Shown here one piece after another: positions 17,080 through 25,884 of a DNA stretch of 64,000 nt. Each line of letters opens with the position of its first letter. Position 1 is the first letter of the stretch. The notes under the pieces are model-generated. The model did not search any database and had not been told where the DNA came from. It saw only the letters and a program-made list of their open reading frames with translations. The stretch covers positions 62,001 to 126,000 of the forward strand of contig CAYVRJ010000001.1 of assembly GCA_964453645.1 (NCBI GenBank). The letters are read 5' to 3'. The position numbers were made by a program, and so were the translations under genes. Source of the DNA: CAYVRJ01 sp964453645. Lineage in GTDB: Bacteria > Bacillota > Clostridia > Christensenellales > JAWKQI01.

Positions 17080-17952
17080 ATGTTAAACAAAATCAAGCAA
17101 TACATTGACGATGCATTTTCCAATGTGCGAACGACAAAAAAGATTGCGGAACTCAAAGACGAACTGTATGTAAACTTAGCAGAAAAATATAACGATCAAC
17201 TGTCTCAGGGTAAGACAGAGCAAGAGGCGTACAATGCTGCCATCGCTGGGATCGGCGATATTTCCGAACTGGTGGACAGCGTGCGGGAACCCTTTTTGGT
17301 GGCTCCCGATATGGAGCGTGCAAAGGTGAAGAGTGGGCTGTTGGTGTCCATAGCCATTATGCTCTATATATTAAGCCCCTTGGCATTAATTCTCTCGGGC
17401 CCCTTTAACAACGGTGTGGGTGGACTGGCCATTATGTTTGTTATGGTGGCAGCGGCGACAGGTTTGCTCATCTACAACGGCTTGACAAAACCAAAGTATG
17501 TGCGCACAGACGACTCTATAGTGGAAGAATTTAAGGAGTTTCGCAGCGTTTCGGATAACACCCGTCAGGCGTACAAGGCGCTTTCAGGGGCATTTTGGGG
17601 ACTGACCGTTGCCGTATACCTGTTTGTTAACTTTATCTTTGGCTGGTGGGCATTTTCGTGGATTTTGTTCATTTTAGCAGCAGCAGCCCAAAATATTGTA
17701 AAGGCAATTTTGCTGATGAAGAATAAAAATGTGGGAAAACCCCAATACACAACAAATGGGAAAAAGAAAAAAGATGTCTTTGGCCTGTTCACTGCCGGCT
17801 ACTGGACCTTAGTCGTTGCACTGTACTTTATCGTAAACTTTGCTTTTGGCTGGTGGGCATTTTCGTGGATTTTGTTCATTTTAGCAGCAGCAATCCAGTC
17901 CTTTGTTCGGGGAATGATTCAATTAAAGGGGGTAAAAGAGAATGAAGAATAA
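17080..17952 (+). CDS. Membrane protein with permease-prefix-like N terminus and internal repeat
   Basis: This 290-residue protein starts with a soluble helical region (about 1-75) ending in AIAGIGDISELVDSVREP, typical of DUF1700/permease prefix proteins encoded next to PadR regulators. Two membrane segments follow (about 88-135). Then come two copies of a unit reading VNFxFGWWAFSWILFILAAA, each with two predicted helices. The DNA encoding the two copies contains an exact 48-bp duplication (17638-17685 and 17845-17892). ATG at 17080 follows GAGGAGGG. Function is probably envelope stress or repression tuning; this is inferred from context only. Confidence 0.8.
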   Translation: MLNKIKQYIDDAFSNVRTTKKIAELKDELYVNLAEKYNDQLSQGKTEQEAYNAAIAGIGDISELVDSVREPFLVAPDMERAKVKSGLLVSIAIMLYILSPLALILSGPFNNGVGGLAIMFVMVAAATGLLIYNGLTKPKYVRTDDSIVEEFKEFRSVSDNTRQAYKALSGAFWGLTVAVYLFVNFIFGWWAFSWILFILAAAAQNIVKAILLMKNKNVGKPQYTTNGKKKKDVFGLFTAGYWTLVVALYFIVNFAFGWWAFSWILFILAAAIQSFVRGMIQLKGVKENEE

Positions 17953-18859
17953 AACAATTATTAAAATGACCATGGTTATCTGGGTGGTCACTGCATGTAT
18001 TGTCATCGCTGGAGCCGTTATTCTGGCGGGAACCTCGGGTTTTGGAGGGTTTAGAACCTTTAACTTCGGCAACTTTTCCTACACTTCCTATCAAAGTGCA
18101 GAGGTGATTCGGGAAATGACAGTTCAGGAAGCTGTTGAAAATATAAAAATAGATTGGCTTTCGGGAAAAGTCAACATCATAAAAAATACCACAAACGAGT
18201 TTCGGGTGGTGCAAAAAGGCCCAAAAGATTTGGAACAAAAGTATTTGATGCAAACCTATGTGGAAAACGGAACCCTTTATGTTTCGGAGCGTGAAAAGGA
18301 GTTTTTTGGATATATTGGCGTTCAGCCCACCACATTCTTAGATATTTATGTGCCCGAAACGGAATATAATCTCATCGAAGTGGATTCTGCCAGTGCAAGC
18401 GTAGAGATGGAACAGTTTACAGCCAATCAACTGCAAATCAGCACTGCATCGGGCAGCATAAAAACCTCGGGCACATTTGAGCGAGTTGACGTGAATACCA
18501 TGAGTGGTTCCATTAGGAGCGACAGTCTTGTTGCAAAAGTTTTATCCGCCAACACAGCATCGGGCAGTGTGCGGGTTGAGGGCAGTGTGGAAGATGCTTC
18601 GATGAACACAATGAGTGGCAGTGTGCGGTTAACGACCAACGTTATGCCCAAGCGTTTAAACTGCGATACCGCTTCGGGCAGTGTAGAGATCAACATACCC
18701 GAAAATGATGGGTTTACTGCCCATGTTTCACAAATGTCGGGTAGTTTCAAGTCCAGCTTCCCCATGACGACCCAGGGACAGACGCGTATTTACAAAAACG
18801 GACAAAGTGAAATTAACGTGAGTACAATGAGTGGTTCCTGCCGTATCGAAAAAATTTGA
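17942..18859 (+). CDS. DUF4097 family beta-strand repeat protein
   Basis: This 305-residue protein has one N-terminal membrane segment (about residues 8-30) and an extracytoplasmic right-handed beta-helix-like region. That region is built of short repeats containing TASGS or TMSGS, about every 20-22 residues from residue 160 on, the signature of DUF4097. It overlaps the preceding gene by 11 nt, which suggests translational coupling. These proteins are usually under PadR or LiaR-like control and are linked to envelope stress; the molecular role is unknown. Confidence 0.88.
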   Translation: MKNKTIIKMTMVIWVVTACIVIAGAVILAGTSGFGGFRTFNFGNFSYTSYQSAEVIREMTVQEAVENIKIDWLSGKVNIIKNTTNEFRVVQKGPKDLEQKYLMQTYVENGTLYVSEREKEFFGYIGVQPTTFLDIYVPETEYNLIEVDSASASVEMEQFTANQLQISTASGSIKTSGTFERVDVNTMSGSIRSDSLVAKVLSANTASGSVRVEGSVEDASMNTMSGSVRLTTNVMPKRLNCDTASGSVEINIPENDGFTAHVSQMSGSFKSSFPMTTQGQTRIYKNGQSEINVSTMSGSCRIEKI

Positions 18860-18896
18860 AGTGATACGCTTCTTGACACAGGGAATTAGAAAAAGT

Positions 18897-18938
18897 ATGA
18901 TGGTTTTACAAAATTTCATGTAGAACCATCATTTTTTT
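18897..18938 (+). terminator. Intrinsic terminator of the PadR operon
   Basis: A 13-bp stem (18897-18909 with 18920-18932, one G-U pair) is followed by six T. Confidence 0.92.
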
Positions 18939-18953
18939 ATAACGGAGAAGGAC

Positions 18954-19406
18954 ATGCGCAGAAAAGATAGAGAAAAAGACGAAGCTTTTGCCATTGATGT
19001 CATTCGCAGCTGTGCCTATGGGGTGCTAGCTATGGCAGCAGACAACAAACCCTATTGTATTCCCATATCGCCGGTGTGGCTCAACGGTTGTGTTTATTTT
19101 CATTCGGCCGTGGAGGGTTACAAGTGCGATTTGCTCAGGCAAAATGCACACGTTTGTTTGACCTGTGTTTGTGATACGGAGCTTGTACCCCAGCAGTTTA
19201 CCACCAAGTATAAAAGTGCAGTGGTGGTGGGCACTTGTGTTTTGGTGGAAGATGCGGGGGAGAAGGAGAGGGTTTTATTGGACGTTGTGCAAAAGTATGC
19301 GCCGAGCAACGCACAAAAGGCCAAGGAAGCCATTGCCAATGCTGCGGGCAAGACATTGGTTTACAAGATTCTGCCCACGGCTATTACGGGAAAGGGTAAC
19401 GTGTAA
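18954..19406 (+). CDS. Pyridoxamine 5'-phosphate oxidase-fold protein (NimA-like)
   Basis: This 150-residue split-barrel flavoprotein-fold protein has GVLAMAADNKPYCIPISPVW and VYFHSAVEGYKCDLLRQN, matching the NimA/PNPOx-like family. Members bind FMN, F420 or heme. Some reduce nitroimidazoles and most are uncharacterised. ATG at 18954 follows GGAGAAGG. It appears monocistronic between the PadR operon terminator and a repeat cluster. Confidence 0.85.
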   Translation: MRRKDREKDEAFAIDVIRSCAYGVLAMAADNKPYCIPISPVWLNGCVYFHSAVEGYKCDLLRQNAHVCLTCVCDTELVPQQFTTKYKSAVVVGTCVLVEDAGEKERVLLDVVQKYAPSNAQKAKEAIANAAGKTLVYKILPTAITGKGNV

Positions 19407-19428
19407 TGGAGGGTAAAAGGCAAGTCTG

Positions 19429-19645
19429 ATATGGGGCAGTGCCCCATACCCCGTTTAGGGGGACTACTCGTCCCCCTTTCACCCCCACGGCAGGGACTGA
19501 GTCCCTGCACCCCTTGTCGTAGGGTATTGTATAATATGCCTTAGCAAAAGCGTGAGCTTTTGCGACAAGGGGGGCCAAGGGGGAATCATTCCCCGTTGTA
19601 GGGTTTTCAGTGAAACCCCAAGAAAAAAGAGGGACTACTCGTCCC
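19429..19645. repeat. Composite palindromic repeat cluster R1
   Basis: This convergent junction holds at least six nested palindromes. In order: ATGGGGCAGTGCCCCAT, GGGGGACTACTCGTCCCCC, CAGGGACTGAGTCCCTG, a pair of outer arms CCCCTTGTCG and CGACAAGGGG enclosing GCAAAAGCGTGAGCTTTTGC, GGGGAATCATTCCCC, a GGGTTTTCA/TGAAACCC hairpin, and a second GGGACTACTCGTCCC copy. Several arms could form bidirectional terminators. Related clusters lie at 27774 and 32384. Confidence 0.8.
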
Positions 19646-19659
19646 CCTTTTATTATTTT

Positions 19660-21414
19660 CTATTTGTATATTGGGCCGTAGGTTTTGCAAGCCAGATAAT
19701 CGGCAGATTCTAAGCACTCCGTGCCAAACGCACTCCAGCATTGGGGACGGAAAACTCTGTCCTTGCTCACGTTGTGCATATTGACAGGAATGCGCAGCAT
19801 AGAAGCTAAGGTGATCAGTTCCGCACCAATGTGGCCGTAGCTGATGGCACCGTGGTTGGCACCCCAGTTGGCCATAACGGAATATACATCGGTGAACGCA
19901 CCTTCCCCTGTGCAGATGGGCGCAAACCATGTGGTGGGCCATGCAGGGCTGGTTCTATCTTCTAAAATCTTGGACTGCTTTTCGTCCAACTCAACGGTAT
20001 ACCCTTCTGCAATTTGCAGCACAGGGCCAATGCCGGCAATCATATTGATCCGGGACATGGTTACAGGCATACCACCTTCAGTCTTAAACTGGGAGGAGAA
20101 CCCGCCGCCACGGAAGTATTCAAGCTCCGCTGGGCACCACTGGGTGGCGTTCAGACAAGCTTTCGCTTCGGCTTCACTAATTTCCCAGAAAGGCTTCATG
20201 GCAGGTTTGCCATCTTTTTTCTGTTTACCCGTTGCATCCAAGGTGGAGGCACCCGAGTTGATCAAGTGGATAATTCCGCCTCGTGCTTCCTTGGGCAGGT
20301 CTTTGCCCGTTACACGCTTCACGGCATCGTTGCTCCAATAGGTGCGCACGTCGGAGAACATTTGTGCGGTGTTGGTGAGCAGGTTGCCCATCAGCATAGC
20401 AACGCCGTTGCAGCAGTCGTTTTCGGTGGCAACCACGTAGGGGCGGCGAATGCCGTTCCAGTCAAAGCTGGAGCAGAGGATTGCTTCCATAAAGTCGCCG
20501 TTGGGCCAGTGATCCGTCCACTGACGCTGACCTTGGAATCCCGAAGCAATGGCGTTGTGGCCCAGACCATCCTCGTTAAAGCCCATTTGGCGCACCTTTT
20601 CGTTGCCCTCCATGAGATCCCGGGCGATCATAGCCATTTTCACGCAATATTCCCATTCCTCTTCCTTGCGCTCTTGGGAGGTGGGGTTCTTGTTTACATC
20701 GAATCCCTGTTTGCAGTTTTCCTTCACCCACTTGATGGCCTTTTCATACTCTTCGTGGTCGTAGATGCCAAGCTGTATTCTGCGATCGATTTCGCACATA
20801 TCGACGTATTCGCATCTCATGCCCAGCCATTTTTCAAACAGCGTGGGGTCAACGATGGAACCGGCAATACCCATGGATACGCCGCCAATGGAGAGATAGG
20901 ACTTACCCTTCATTTCACCCACAGCAACGGCTGCTTTTGCCCACAGAAGAATTTTCTTGGCAACATCTTCGGGAATGGTGGAACAGTCTGCGTCCTGCAC
21001 TTCTTGTCCATAGATGGAGAAGGCGGGAATGCCCTTTTGGGCATATGCAGCGTTCACCGCCGCCAGGAACACAGCGCCGGGGCGCTCAGTGCCGTTGAAA
21101 CCCCAGATTGCCTTGGGGGTTTGGGTATCCATATCCATCACTTCGTTGCCGTAACACCAGCAGGGGGTGACAGTGAGGGTTGCACACACACCTCCGGCCT
21201 TTGCAAACTGTTCTGCACATGCAGCGTTTTGTGCCACACCGCCGATGGTTGTATCCGAAATGATACACTCAACGGGGTTGCCAAACCGATCCTTTAAATT
21301 GGAGGTAATCAGCTCTGCGGCCATTTTTGCCATAGCCATAGTCTGCACTTCCAGACTCTCCCGAACACCTCTCTCTCTTCCATCAATTGTTGGTCTAATA
21401 CCGATTCTTGCCAT
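19660..21414 (-). CDS. fucI: L-fucose isomerase
   Basis: This 584-residue enzyme converts L-fucose to L-fuculose and also accepts D-arabinose. It is near the length of E. coli FucI (591). The N terminus RIGIRPTIDGRERGVRESLE and the active-site segment ATENDCCNGVAML with the metal-binding Asp are diagnostic. The ATG has GGAG on the minus strand upstream, and a promoter lies at 21499-21527. No fuculokinase or fuculose-1-phosphate aldolase is adjacent, so the rest of the pathway must be elsewhere. It faces away from a sugar ABC importer that could supply its substrate. Confidence 0.95.
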   Translation of the reverse strand: MARIGIRPTIDGRERGVRESLEVQTMAMAKMAAELITSNLKDRFGNPVECIISDTTIGGVAQNAACAEQFAKAGGVCATLTVTPCWCYGNEVMDMDTQTPKAIWGFNGTERPGAVFLAAVNAAYAQKGIPAFSIYGQEVQDADCSTIPEDVAKKILLWAKAAVAVGEMKGKSYLSIGGVSMGIAGSIVDPTLFEKWLGMRCEYVDMCEIDRRIQLGIYDHEEYEKAIKWVKENCKQGFDVNKNPTSQERKEEEWEYCVKMAMIARDLMEGNEKVRQMGFNEDGLGHNAIASGFQGQRQWTDHWPNGDFMEAILCSSFDWNGIRRPYVVATENDCCNGVAMLMGNLLTNTAQMFSDVRTYWSNDAVKRVTGKDLPKEARGGIIHLINSGASTLDATGKQKKDGKPAMKPFWEISEAEAKACLNATQWCPAELEYFRGGGFSSQFKTEGGMPVTMSRINMIAGIGPVLQIAEGYTVELDEKQSKILEDRTSPAWPTTWFAPICTGEGAFTDVYSVMANWGANHGAISYGHIGAELITLASMLRIPVNMHNVSKDRVFRPQCWSAFGTECLESADYLACKTYGPIYK

Positions 21415-21498
21415 TGAAAAAACTCCTTTCCGGCTCTTGTAGTATGTAGATAGTATTGTATTATAAATATAGTAGTAAGGTTGGATATGTGTACAATC

Positions 21499-21527
21499 AT
21501 CTTATCACTGGGAATAAATCGTGTCAA
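21499..21527 (-). promoter_or_regulatory. Predicted fucI promoter
   Basis: On the minus strand, TTGACA (21527-21522), 17-nt spacer, TAAGAT (21504-21499), about 85 nt before the fucI start. Confidence 0.6.
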
Positions 21528-21592
21528 GATATGCTGCGGGATATTTCATGTTGATCTAAATTATAAATTACACTGTTCAGTATATTTATGTA

Positions 21593-21621
21593 TTGCATTA
21601 TTTATCGAAAAATGGTACTAT
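21593..21621 (+). promoter_or_regulatory. Predicted promoter of toxin-like mRNA
   Basis: TTGCAT (21593-21598), 17-nt spacer, TACTAT (21616-21621). The region just downstream, from about 21630 (AAGAGTGCAC), resembles the start of the antisense transcript. Confidence 0.45.
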
Positions 21622-21688
21622 TTTGCTTATAAGAGTGCACTACGGTGGACGGTTTTTTGCTCCTCAATCACAAAAGATTGGGGGTGAT

Positions 21689-21781
21689 ATGATGGATTTT
21701 AGTTTAGCAGTGAATCTGCTGCATTTCCTAGTGTCCGTTATCGCCTTGATCGTTGCAATAAAGCAGCTAAAGAACCGATAA
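21689..21781 (+). CDS. Small hydrophobic peptide, candidate type I toxin (30 aa)
   Basis: The peptide is 30 residues: a short polar start, one membrane-spanning stretch (LLHFLVSVIALIVAI) and a basic tail (KQLKNR). This is the architecture of BsrE/TxpA-like and 'holin-like' type I toxins of Bacillota. The start is ATG 21689 or 21692 behind GGGGGTG. A perfect 10-bp hairpin follows the stop. A consensus promoter on the opposite strand (21897-21902 and 21874-21879) points back across the gene. No homology search was possible. Confidence 0.65.
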   Translation: MMDFSLAVNLLHFLVSVIALIVAIKQLKNR

Positions 21782-21786
21782 TAGCA

Positions 21787-21820
21787 AGAACAGCCGCCAC
21801 TGAAACTGAACGGCTGTTCT
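21787..21820. terminator. Hairpin shared by toxin mRNA and antisense RNA
   Basis: AGAACAGCCG (21787-21796) and CGGCTGTTCT (21811-21820) are exact complements around a 14-nt loop. Neither side has a long T run, so it may stabilise RNA or terminate weakly. Confidence 0.6.
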
Positions 21821-21873
21821 AAATTATTCAAAACTTGGAGCAGACCGTTTCACCCGGTGCACTCTTTGTATTA

Positions 21874-21902
21874 ATTATACAATTCCCCTGTGGCTCTGTC
21901 AA
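21874..21902 (-). promoter_or_regulatory. Consensus antisense promoter
   Basis: On the minus strand, TTGACA (21902-21897), exactly 17 nt, TATAAT (21879-21874): a perfect sigma-A consensus with no protein-coding gene it could serve on that strand before fucI. Confidence 0.75.
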
Positions 21903-22099
21903 TATCCTAACTTCTAAATTAATGTTTTTACCCTTCGTTAACTTTAACGTTATACTCAAAATGAAAGCATAAATTTAAAAATATCGACCACAATCTATAA
22001 ATTTTTACCCTATATATTTCAAAAAAAGTTAAAATATAGATTGGAAAATACATTAGATGTGATATAATAACAAAATAATAAGCGAGTAGGAGTTTGAGT
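21903..22099 (+). promoter_or_regulatory. Promoter region of the sugar ABC importer
   Basis: The gap 21782-22099 holds the shared hairpin, the antisense promoter, then an AT-rich stretch. TTGGAA (22041-22046) and TATAAT (22063-22068) are 16 nt apart, 31 nt before the importer start. An inverted repeat CGTTA-N4-TAACG (21936-21949) lies upstream and could be a regulator site. Confidence 0.5.
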
Positions 22100-23617
22100 A
22101 TGTCTGAAGTTTTGGTCAGTATGAACAACATACAAAAGAGCTTTCCCGGTGTACACGCCCTCGACGACGTGCAACTAACCATTCGTGCAGGCGAGGTGTT
22201 GGGGCTTGTGGGCGAAAACGGTGCGGGGAAATCTACTTTGATGAAGATACTCTGCGGTATTTATTCAAGGGATGCGGGCACCATTACCGTCTATGGAAAC
22301 GAAGTGGACATCACAACCCCAAAGATGGCACAGGATCTTGGAATCAACATCATCCATCAGGAATTAAACCTGATGAAGGACTTAACCGTTGCCGAAAACA
22401 TCTTTATTGGCAGGGAACCCATGAAAGGGTTGGTGCTCAACAAAAAGAAGCAAAACAAGATGACCCAGGAATTGATGGATTCTCTCAAACTAAGCATCCA
22501 TCCCGAAAACAAGCTTTCGGACTTATCGGTGGCCAAGCAGCAAATGGTGGAAATCGCAAAGGCACTCTCCTTTGAATCCACCCGTGTGCTCATTATGGAC
22601 GAGCCTTCGGCCGCTCTTACAAACTCTGAAATTGAAGAACTATTTCGATTTATTGAACAATTAAAGGAAAAACAGGTGGGTATCGTCTATATTTCCCACA
22701 GAATGGACGAATTGGCCCGGATTACCGATAGAATCACCGTCATGCGGGACGGACAGTACGTGGACACGGTGATGACAAGGGATACAACCATCGATCAAAT
22801 CATCTCCATGATGGTGGGCAGAACCATATACGAACAACCCAAGTCTGTTTCAAACGTCTCTCCCGATGCAGAAACAGTGCTGGAAGTGAAGGATTTAAAC
22901 TCTAAGGATGTGAAAGACATCAGCTTCGAGCTGAAAAAGGGTGAAATTCTGGGCTTTGCAGGGCTGATGGGTGCGGGCAGAACAGAGACGGCACGGCTGC
23001 TCTTTGGTGCGGACAAAAGGACTTCGGGCACATTTATCATAAACGGCAAGGAAGTGAACATCAGTTCCCCCAACGACGCTGTAAAATACGGCATCGGTTA
23101 TCTCTCGGAGGATCGCAAGCGCTATGGCCTGTGTGTGGGGCTGTCCGTTGCGGACAACGCCGTGATGGCTACGCTTTCCGACTACACGTCGGGTCTCGTT
23201 GTGAACGACAAAAAAATCCACCAAGACACCCATCGTTATGTGGATAAAATCAACATCAAAACCCCTTCCATCGATCAGCTCATCAAAAACCTGTCGGGGG
23301 GCAACCAGCAAAAGGTTGTTATCGCCAAGTGGCTCATCCGCAACTGCGATATTTTAATATTCGACGAACCCACCCGGGGTATCGACGTGGGTGCAAAGAG
23401 CGAAATCTACAAGCTCATCAATGCACTGGCCGAAGAAGGGCGTTCCATCATTATGATTTCGTCCGAAATGCCTGAGCTTTTGCGCATGAGTGACCGAATC
23501 ATCGTCATGTGCGAGGGCAGGATTACGGGAGAGCTTTCCATATCCGAAGCATCTCAAGAAAATATTATGAAATATGCAACATACAGAGGGGAAATGAACA
23601 ATGGAAAAAACCAATAA
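22100..23617 (+). CDS. Sugar ABC importer ATPase (RbsA/MglA type, two nucleotide-binding domains)
   Basis: This 505-residue tandem ATPase belongs to the carbohydrate uptake transporter-2 class. The first domain has Walker A GENGAGKST and Walker B LIMDEPSAAL. The second has the degenerate GLMGAGRTE loop usual for this family, with signature LSGGNQQK and Walker B IFDEPTRGIDVG. ATG at 22100 follows AGGAG; a TTG two codons earlier is less well spaced. The permease gene overlaps its end by 17 nt and the binding protein follows. The substrate is a monosaccharide; fucose is possible from the position next to fucI. Confidence 0.92.
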   Translation: MSEVLVSMNNIQKSFPGVHALDDVQLTIRAGEVLGLVGENGAGKSTLMKILCGIYSRDAGTITVYGNEVDITTPKMAQDLGINIIHQELNLMKDLTVAENIFIGREPMKGLVLNKKKQNKMTQELMDSLKLSIHPENKLSDLSVAKQQMVEIAKALSFESTRVLIMDEPSAALTNSEIEELFRFIEQLKEKQVGIVYISHRMDELARITDRITVMRDGQYVDTVMTRDTTIDQIISMMVGRTIYEQPKSVSNVSPDAETVLEVKDLNSKDVKDISFELKKGEILGFAGLMGAGRTETARLLFGADKRTSGTFIINGKEVNISSPNDAVKYGIGYLSEDRKRYGLCVGLSVADNAVMATLSDYTSGLVVNDKKIHQDTHRYVDKINIKTPSIDQLIKNLSGGNQQKVVIAKWLIRNCDILIFDEPTRGIDVGAKSEIYKLINALAEEGRSIIMISSEMPELLRMSDRIIVMCEGRITGELSISEASQENIMKYATYRGEMNNGKNQ

Positions 23618-24560
23618 GACCGGTAAGAAATCCGGATTTCAAAAACTGTTGGCTCTGGCCGCATTAGTGATTCTCTACGTATTCTTTGCCATATTCGGCA
23701 CCAACTTTTTCACATTGGATTATTTGGTGAACATCCTTGAAGCTGCGTACTTCATTGGGTTCTTGGCTCTTGGCGTTACCTTTGTCATCATCACCGGGGG
23801 CATCGATTTGTCCATCGGAACAGTGATGATGTGCGGTGCCCTCATTGGCGGTGCTGCATACAACCAGTGGCACTTTCCCCTGTGGATCGGGCTGATCATC
23901 ATTGTAATCGTGGCTACTATCTTTGGATTTGTCAACGGCATCTTGGTTGCAAGGTTAAAATTACCGCCCTTTATCGCCACCCTGGGTATTATGTCCATCT
24001 CCCAAGGCCTTGGCTCCATCGTCACAGGGGTGCAGACCATGCGCTACCCCACCATCGGTTCGGCAGACGCTTGGTTTAAAGAGGTGTTCTTTAAAGTGGA
24101 AGGAATCCCAGTGGGTGTGATCTATCTGATCGTATTCTTCTTGCTGGCCTTCTTCTTGCTGAACAAAACCAAATTCGGCAGATACGTGTTTGCCTTAGGC
24201 TCCAACGAAGAAGCTGCAAGGCTCTCGGGCGTAAACGTGAGCAAGTGGAAAACACTGGTATATACCGTGTGCGGATTCTTTGCCGGCGTTGCAGGTATCT
24301 TTTATGCAGCAACCTATATCTCCATCCTTCCCGGCACGGGCAACGGCATGGAACTGCAAGCCATTTCCGGCGTTGTTATCGGCGGAACTTCCCTTGCAGG
24401 CGGCGTGGGCACCATTTCGGGCACCATCATCGGCGTGTTCATCATGTCTATCCTAAAAAATGGCCTGATGGCCATGGGACTTCCCGCACCTTGGCAGCTA
24501 TTCTTCACAGGGGTTGTGGTTATCGGCGCTGTGCTGCTGGATAAATACCGCAACAAATAA
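23601..24560 (+). CDS. Sugar ABC importer permease (RbsC type)
   Basis: This 319-residue protein is very hydrophobic, with about eight to ten membrane segments. It carries the family signatures VIITGGIDLSIGTVMMCG near residue 60 and ISGVVIGGTSLAGGVGTI near 250, typical of BPD_transp_2 permeases that act as homodimers with RbsA-type ATPases. The start overlaps the ATPase gene by 17 nt. The binding-protein gene starts 65 nt downstream. Confidence 0.92.
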   Translation: MEKTNKTGKKSGFQKLLALAALVILYVFFAIFGTNFFTLDYLVNILEAAYFIGFLALGVTFVIITGGIDLSIGTVMMCGALIGGAAYNQWHFPLWIGLIIIVIVATIFGFVNGILVARLKLPPFIATLGIMSISQGLGSIVTGVQTMRYPTIGSADAWFKEVFFKVEGIPVGVIYLIVFFLLAFFLLNKTKFGRYVFALGSNEEAARLSGVNVSKWKTLVYTVCGFFAGVAGIFYAATYISILPGTGNGMELQAISGVVIGGTSLAGGVGTISGTIIGVFIMSILKNGLMAMGLPAPWQLFFTGVVVIGAVLLDKYRNK

Positions 24561-24625
24561 CCAACGTTGTTTTGCGGCTTAAATGAAACCGCTTAACATA
24601 AACAAACTTATCAGGAGGAAGATCA

Positions 24626-25795
24626 ATGAAAAAAATTCTTGTGACACTTTTGGCAGTTGTAATGCTGGCAATGTCATTGGCTGCTTGCGGCGCACCTGCT
24701 GCTCCCGAAGCACCTGCTGCTCCCGCTGAGCCCGCAGCTCCCGCTGAGCCCGCTCCCGCAGAGCCTGCTGCTCCCGCTGAGCCCGCAGCTCCCGCTGAGA
24801 AGCTCTACATCCCCGTTATCTCCAAGGGATTCCAGCACCAGTTCTGGCAAGCAGTAAAAGCTGGTTCCGACGCTGCTGCTGCTGATCTGGGCGTTGAAAT
24901 CTACTTCAATGGGCCAGAAGGCGAAGCTGCTGTTGCAGATCAAGTAAATATGTTCAAAGCTGAAATGGCGAAAAACCCCAAGGCTATGGCTCTGGCTGCA
25001 GTTGACGCAGAAGCGTTGATCGGCGAAATCAGCGCTGCACAGGCTGCTGGCATTCCCATTATCGGATTTGACTCCGGCGTACCCGGTGCACCCGCTGGCT
25101 CCATCGTAGCTAACGCTTCCACAAACAACGAAGGCGCTGCTGCTCTGGCTGCTATCGAAATGATGAAGAACGAAGGTTTTGTTGCCGCTCTGAAAGCTGC
25201 AACCGATGCAAACCCCGCAAGAGTGGGCGTATACTCTCAGGACGCAGTTTCTGGCTCTATCCTTGGCAGAACCCAGGGCTTTATCGATGAGTTCGTTAAA
25301 CAGGCTGAAGCAATCGCTCCCGGCGCTGTTGCAATCGAAGGTCACGACAAGTTCAACAAAGCTTCTGCTGAAAAAGCAAAGATCATCGTTCAGTTGGCAA
25401 TTCCCCCCACAGCAAACGCTGAGGACGTAAAGAATGCCGGTATGGCTCTGCTCAACGCTAAGAACTTAGTTGGCGTATTCTGCTCCAACGAAGGTACTGC
25501 AAACGGCATGCTGTCTGCAACCAACGACGGTGCTGACCTCGACAGAGAAAAGGGCAAATACAAGACATTATTGGTTGCTGGATTCGACGCTGGTTCTCTC
25601 CAGAAGAATGCAATCAGACAGGGCTGGTTCTTTGGTTCTGTAACACAAGATCCCTTCCAGATCGGTTATCAGGCTGTTGCACTGGCTGTAAAAGCTGCCA
25701 ACGGCGAAGCAGTTGCAGATGTGGATACAGGTGCGAAGTGGTATAATGCATCCAACATCGACGATCCCGACATCGCAATTCTTGTTTACGATTAA
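24626..25795 (+). CDS. Sugar ABC importer substrate-binding lipoprotein
   Basis: This 389-residue periplasmic-binding-protein-like lipoprotein has a signal peptide ending LAAC, with Cys21 lipidated. It is followed by an Ala-Pro-Glu linker of about 38 residues made of APAEP-type repeats, then a type I binding fold (peripla_BP_4). PIIGFDSGVPG and LLVAGFDAGSLQKNAI are typical ligand-region segments. Codon use differs from its neighbours, with many GCT and few GCC alanines, as expected for a strongly expressed gene. The ATG follows AGGAGG. A strong terminator follows at 25817. Confidence 0.92.
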   Translation: MKKILVTLLAVVMLAMSLAACGAPAAPEAPAAPAEPAAPAEPAPAEPAAPAEPAAPAEKLYIPVISKGFQHQFWQAVKAGSDAAAADLGVEIYFNGPEGEAAVADQVNMFKAEMAKNPKAMALAAVDAEALIGEISAAQAAGIPIIGFDSGVPGAPAGSIVANASTNNEGAAALAAIEMMKNEGFVAALKAATDANPARVGVYSQDAVSGSILGRTQGFIDEFVKQAEAIAPGAVAIEGHDKFNKASAEKAKIIVQLAIPPTANAEDVKNAGMALLNAKNLVGVFCSNEGTANGMLSATNDGADLDREKGKYKTLLVAGFDAGSLQKNAIRQGWFFGSVTQDPFQIGYQAVALAVKAANGEAVADVDTGAKWYNASNIDDPDIAILVYD

Positions 25796-25816
25796 TACAA
25801 AATAAAGTAAACTTTT

Positions 25817-25857
25817 GCAAACCTCCGTTTTTAACAGACGGGGGTTTGCTCATTTTT
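25817..25857 (+). terminator. Intrinsic terminator of the sugar importer operon
   Basis: A 12-bp stem (25817-25828 with 25838-25849, one G-U pair), then CATTTTT. Confidence 0.88.
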
Positions 25858-25884
25858 ATACAAACACCCCAAAGGAGAGAGAGA

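Larger units (their letters stand above)
21689..21867 (-). ncRNA. Candidate antisense antitoxin RNA
   Basis: A promoter on the minus strand at 21874-21902 predicts a start near 21867 and transcription leftwards through the shared hairpin into the complement of the toxin-like frame. The left end is not defined by the sequence; I give the toxin start as a minimum guess. Confidence 0.45.

Noticed and set aside
19429..19645. CRISPR array
   Set aside because: The palindromes differ in sequence and spacing, there are no regular unique spacers, and no cas genes are present.
20014..21297. Long open frame (427 codons) on the plus strand opposite fucI
   Set aside because: It is a mirror of a strongly conserved gene, has no ribosome site, and its predicted protein is low-complexity and matches no family I know.
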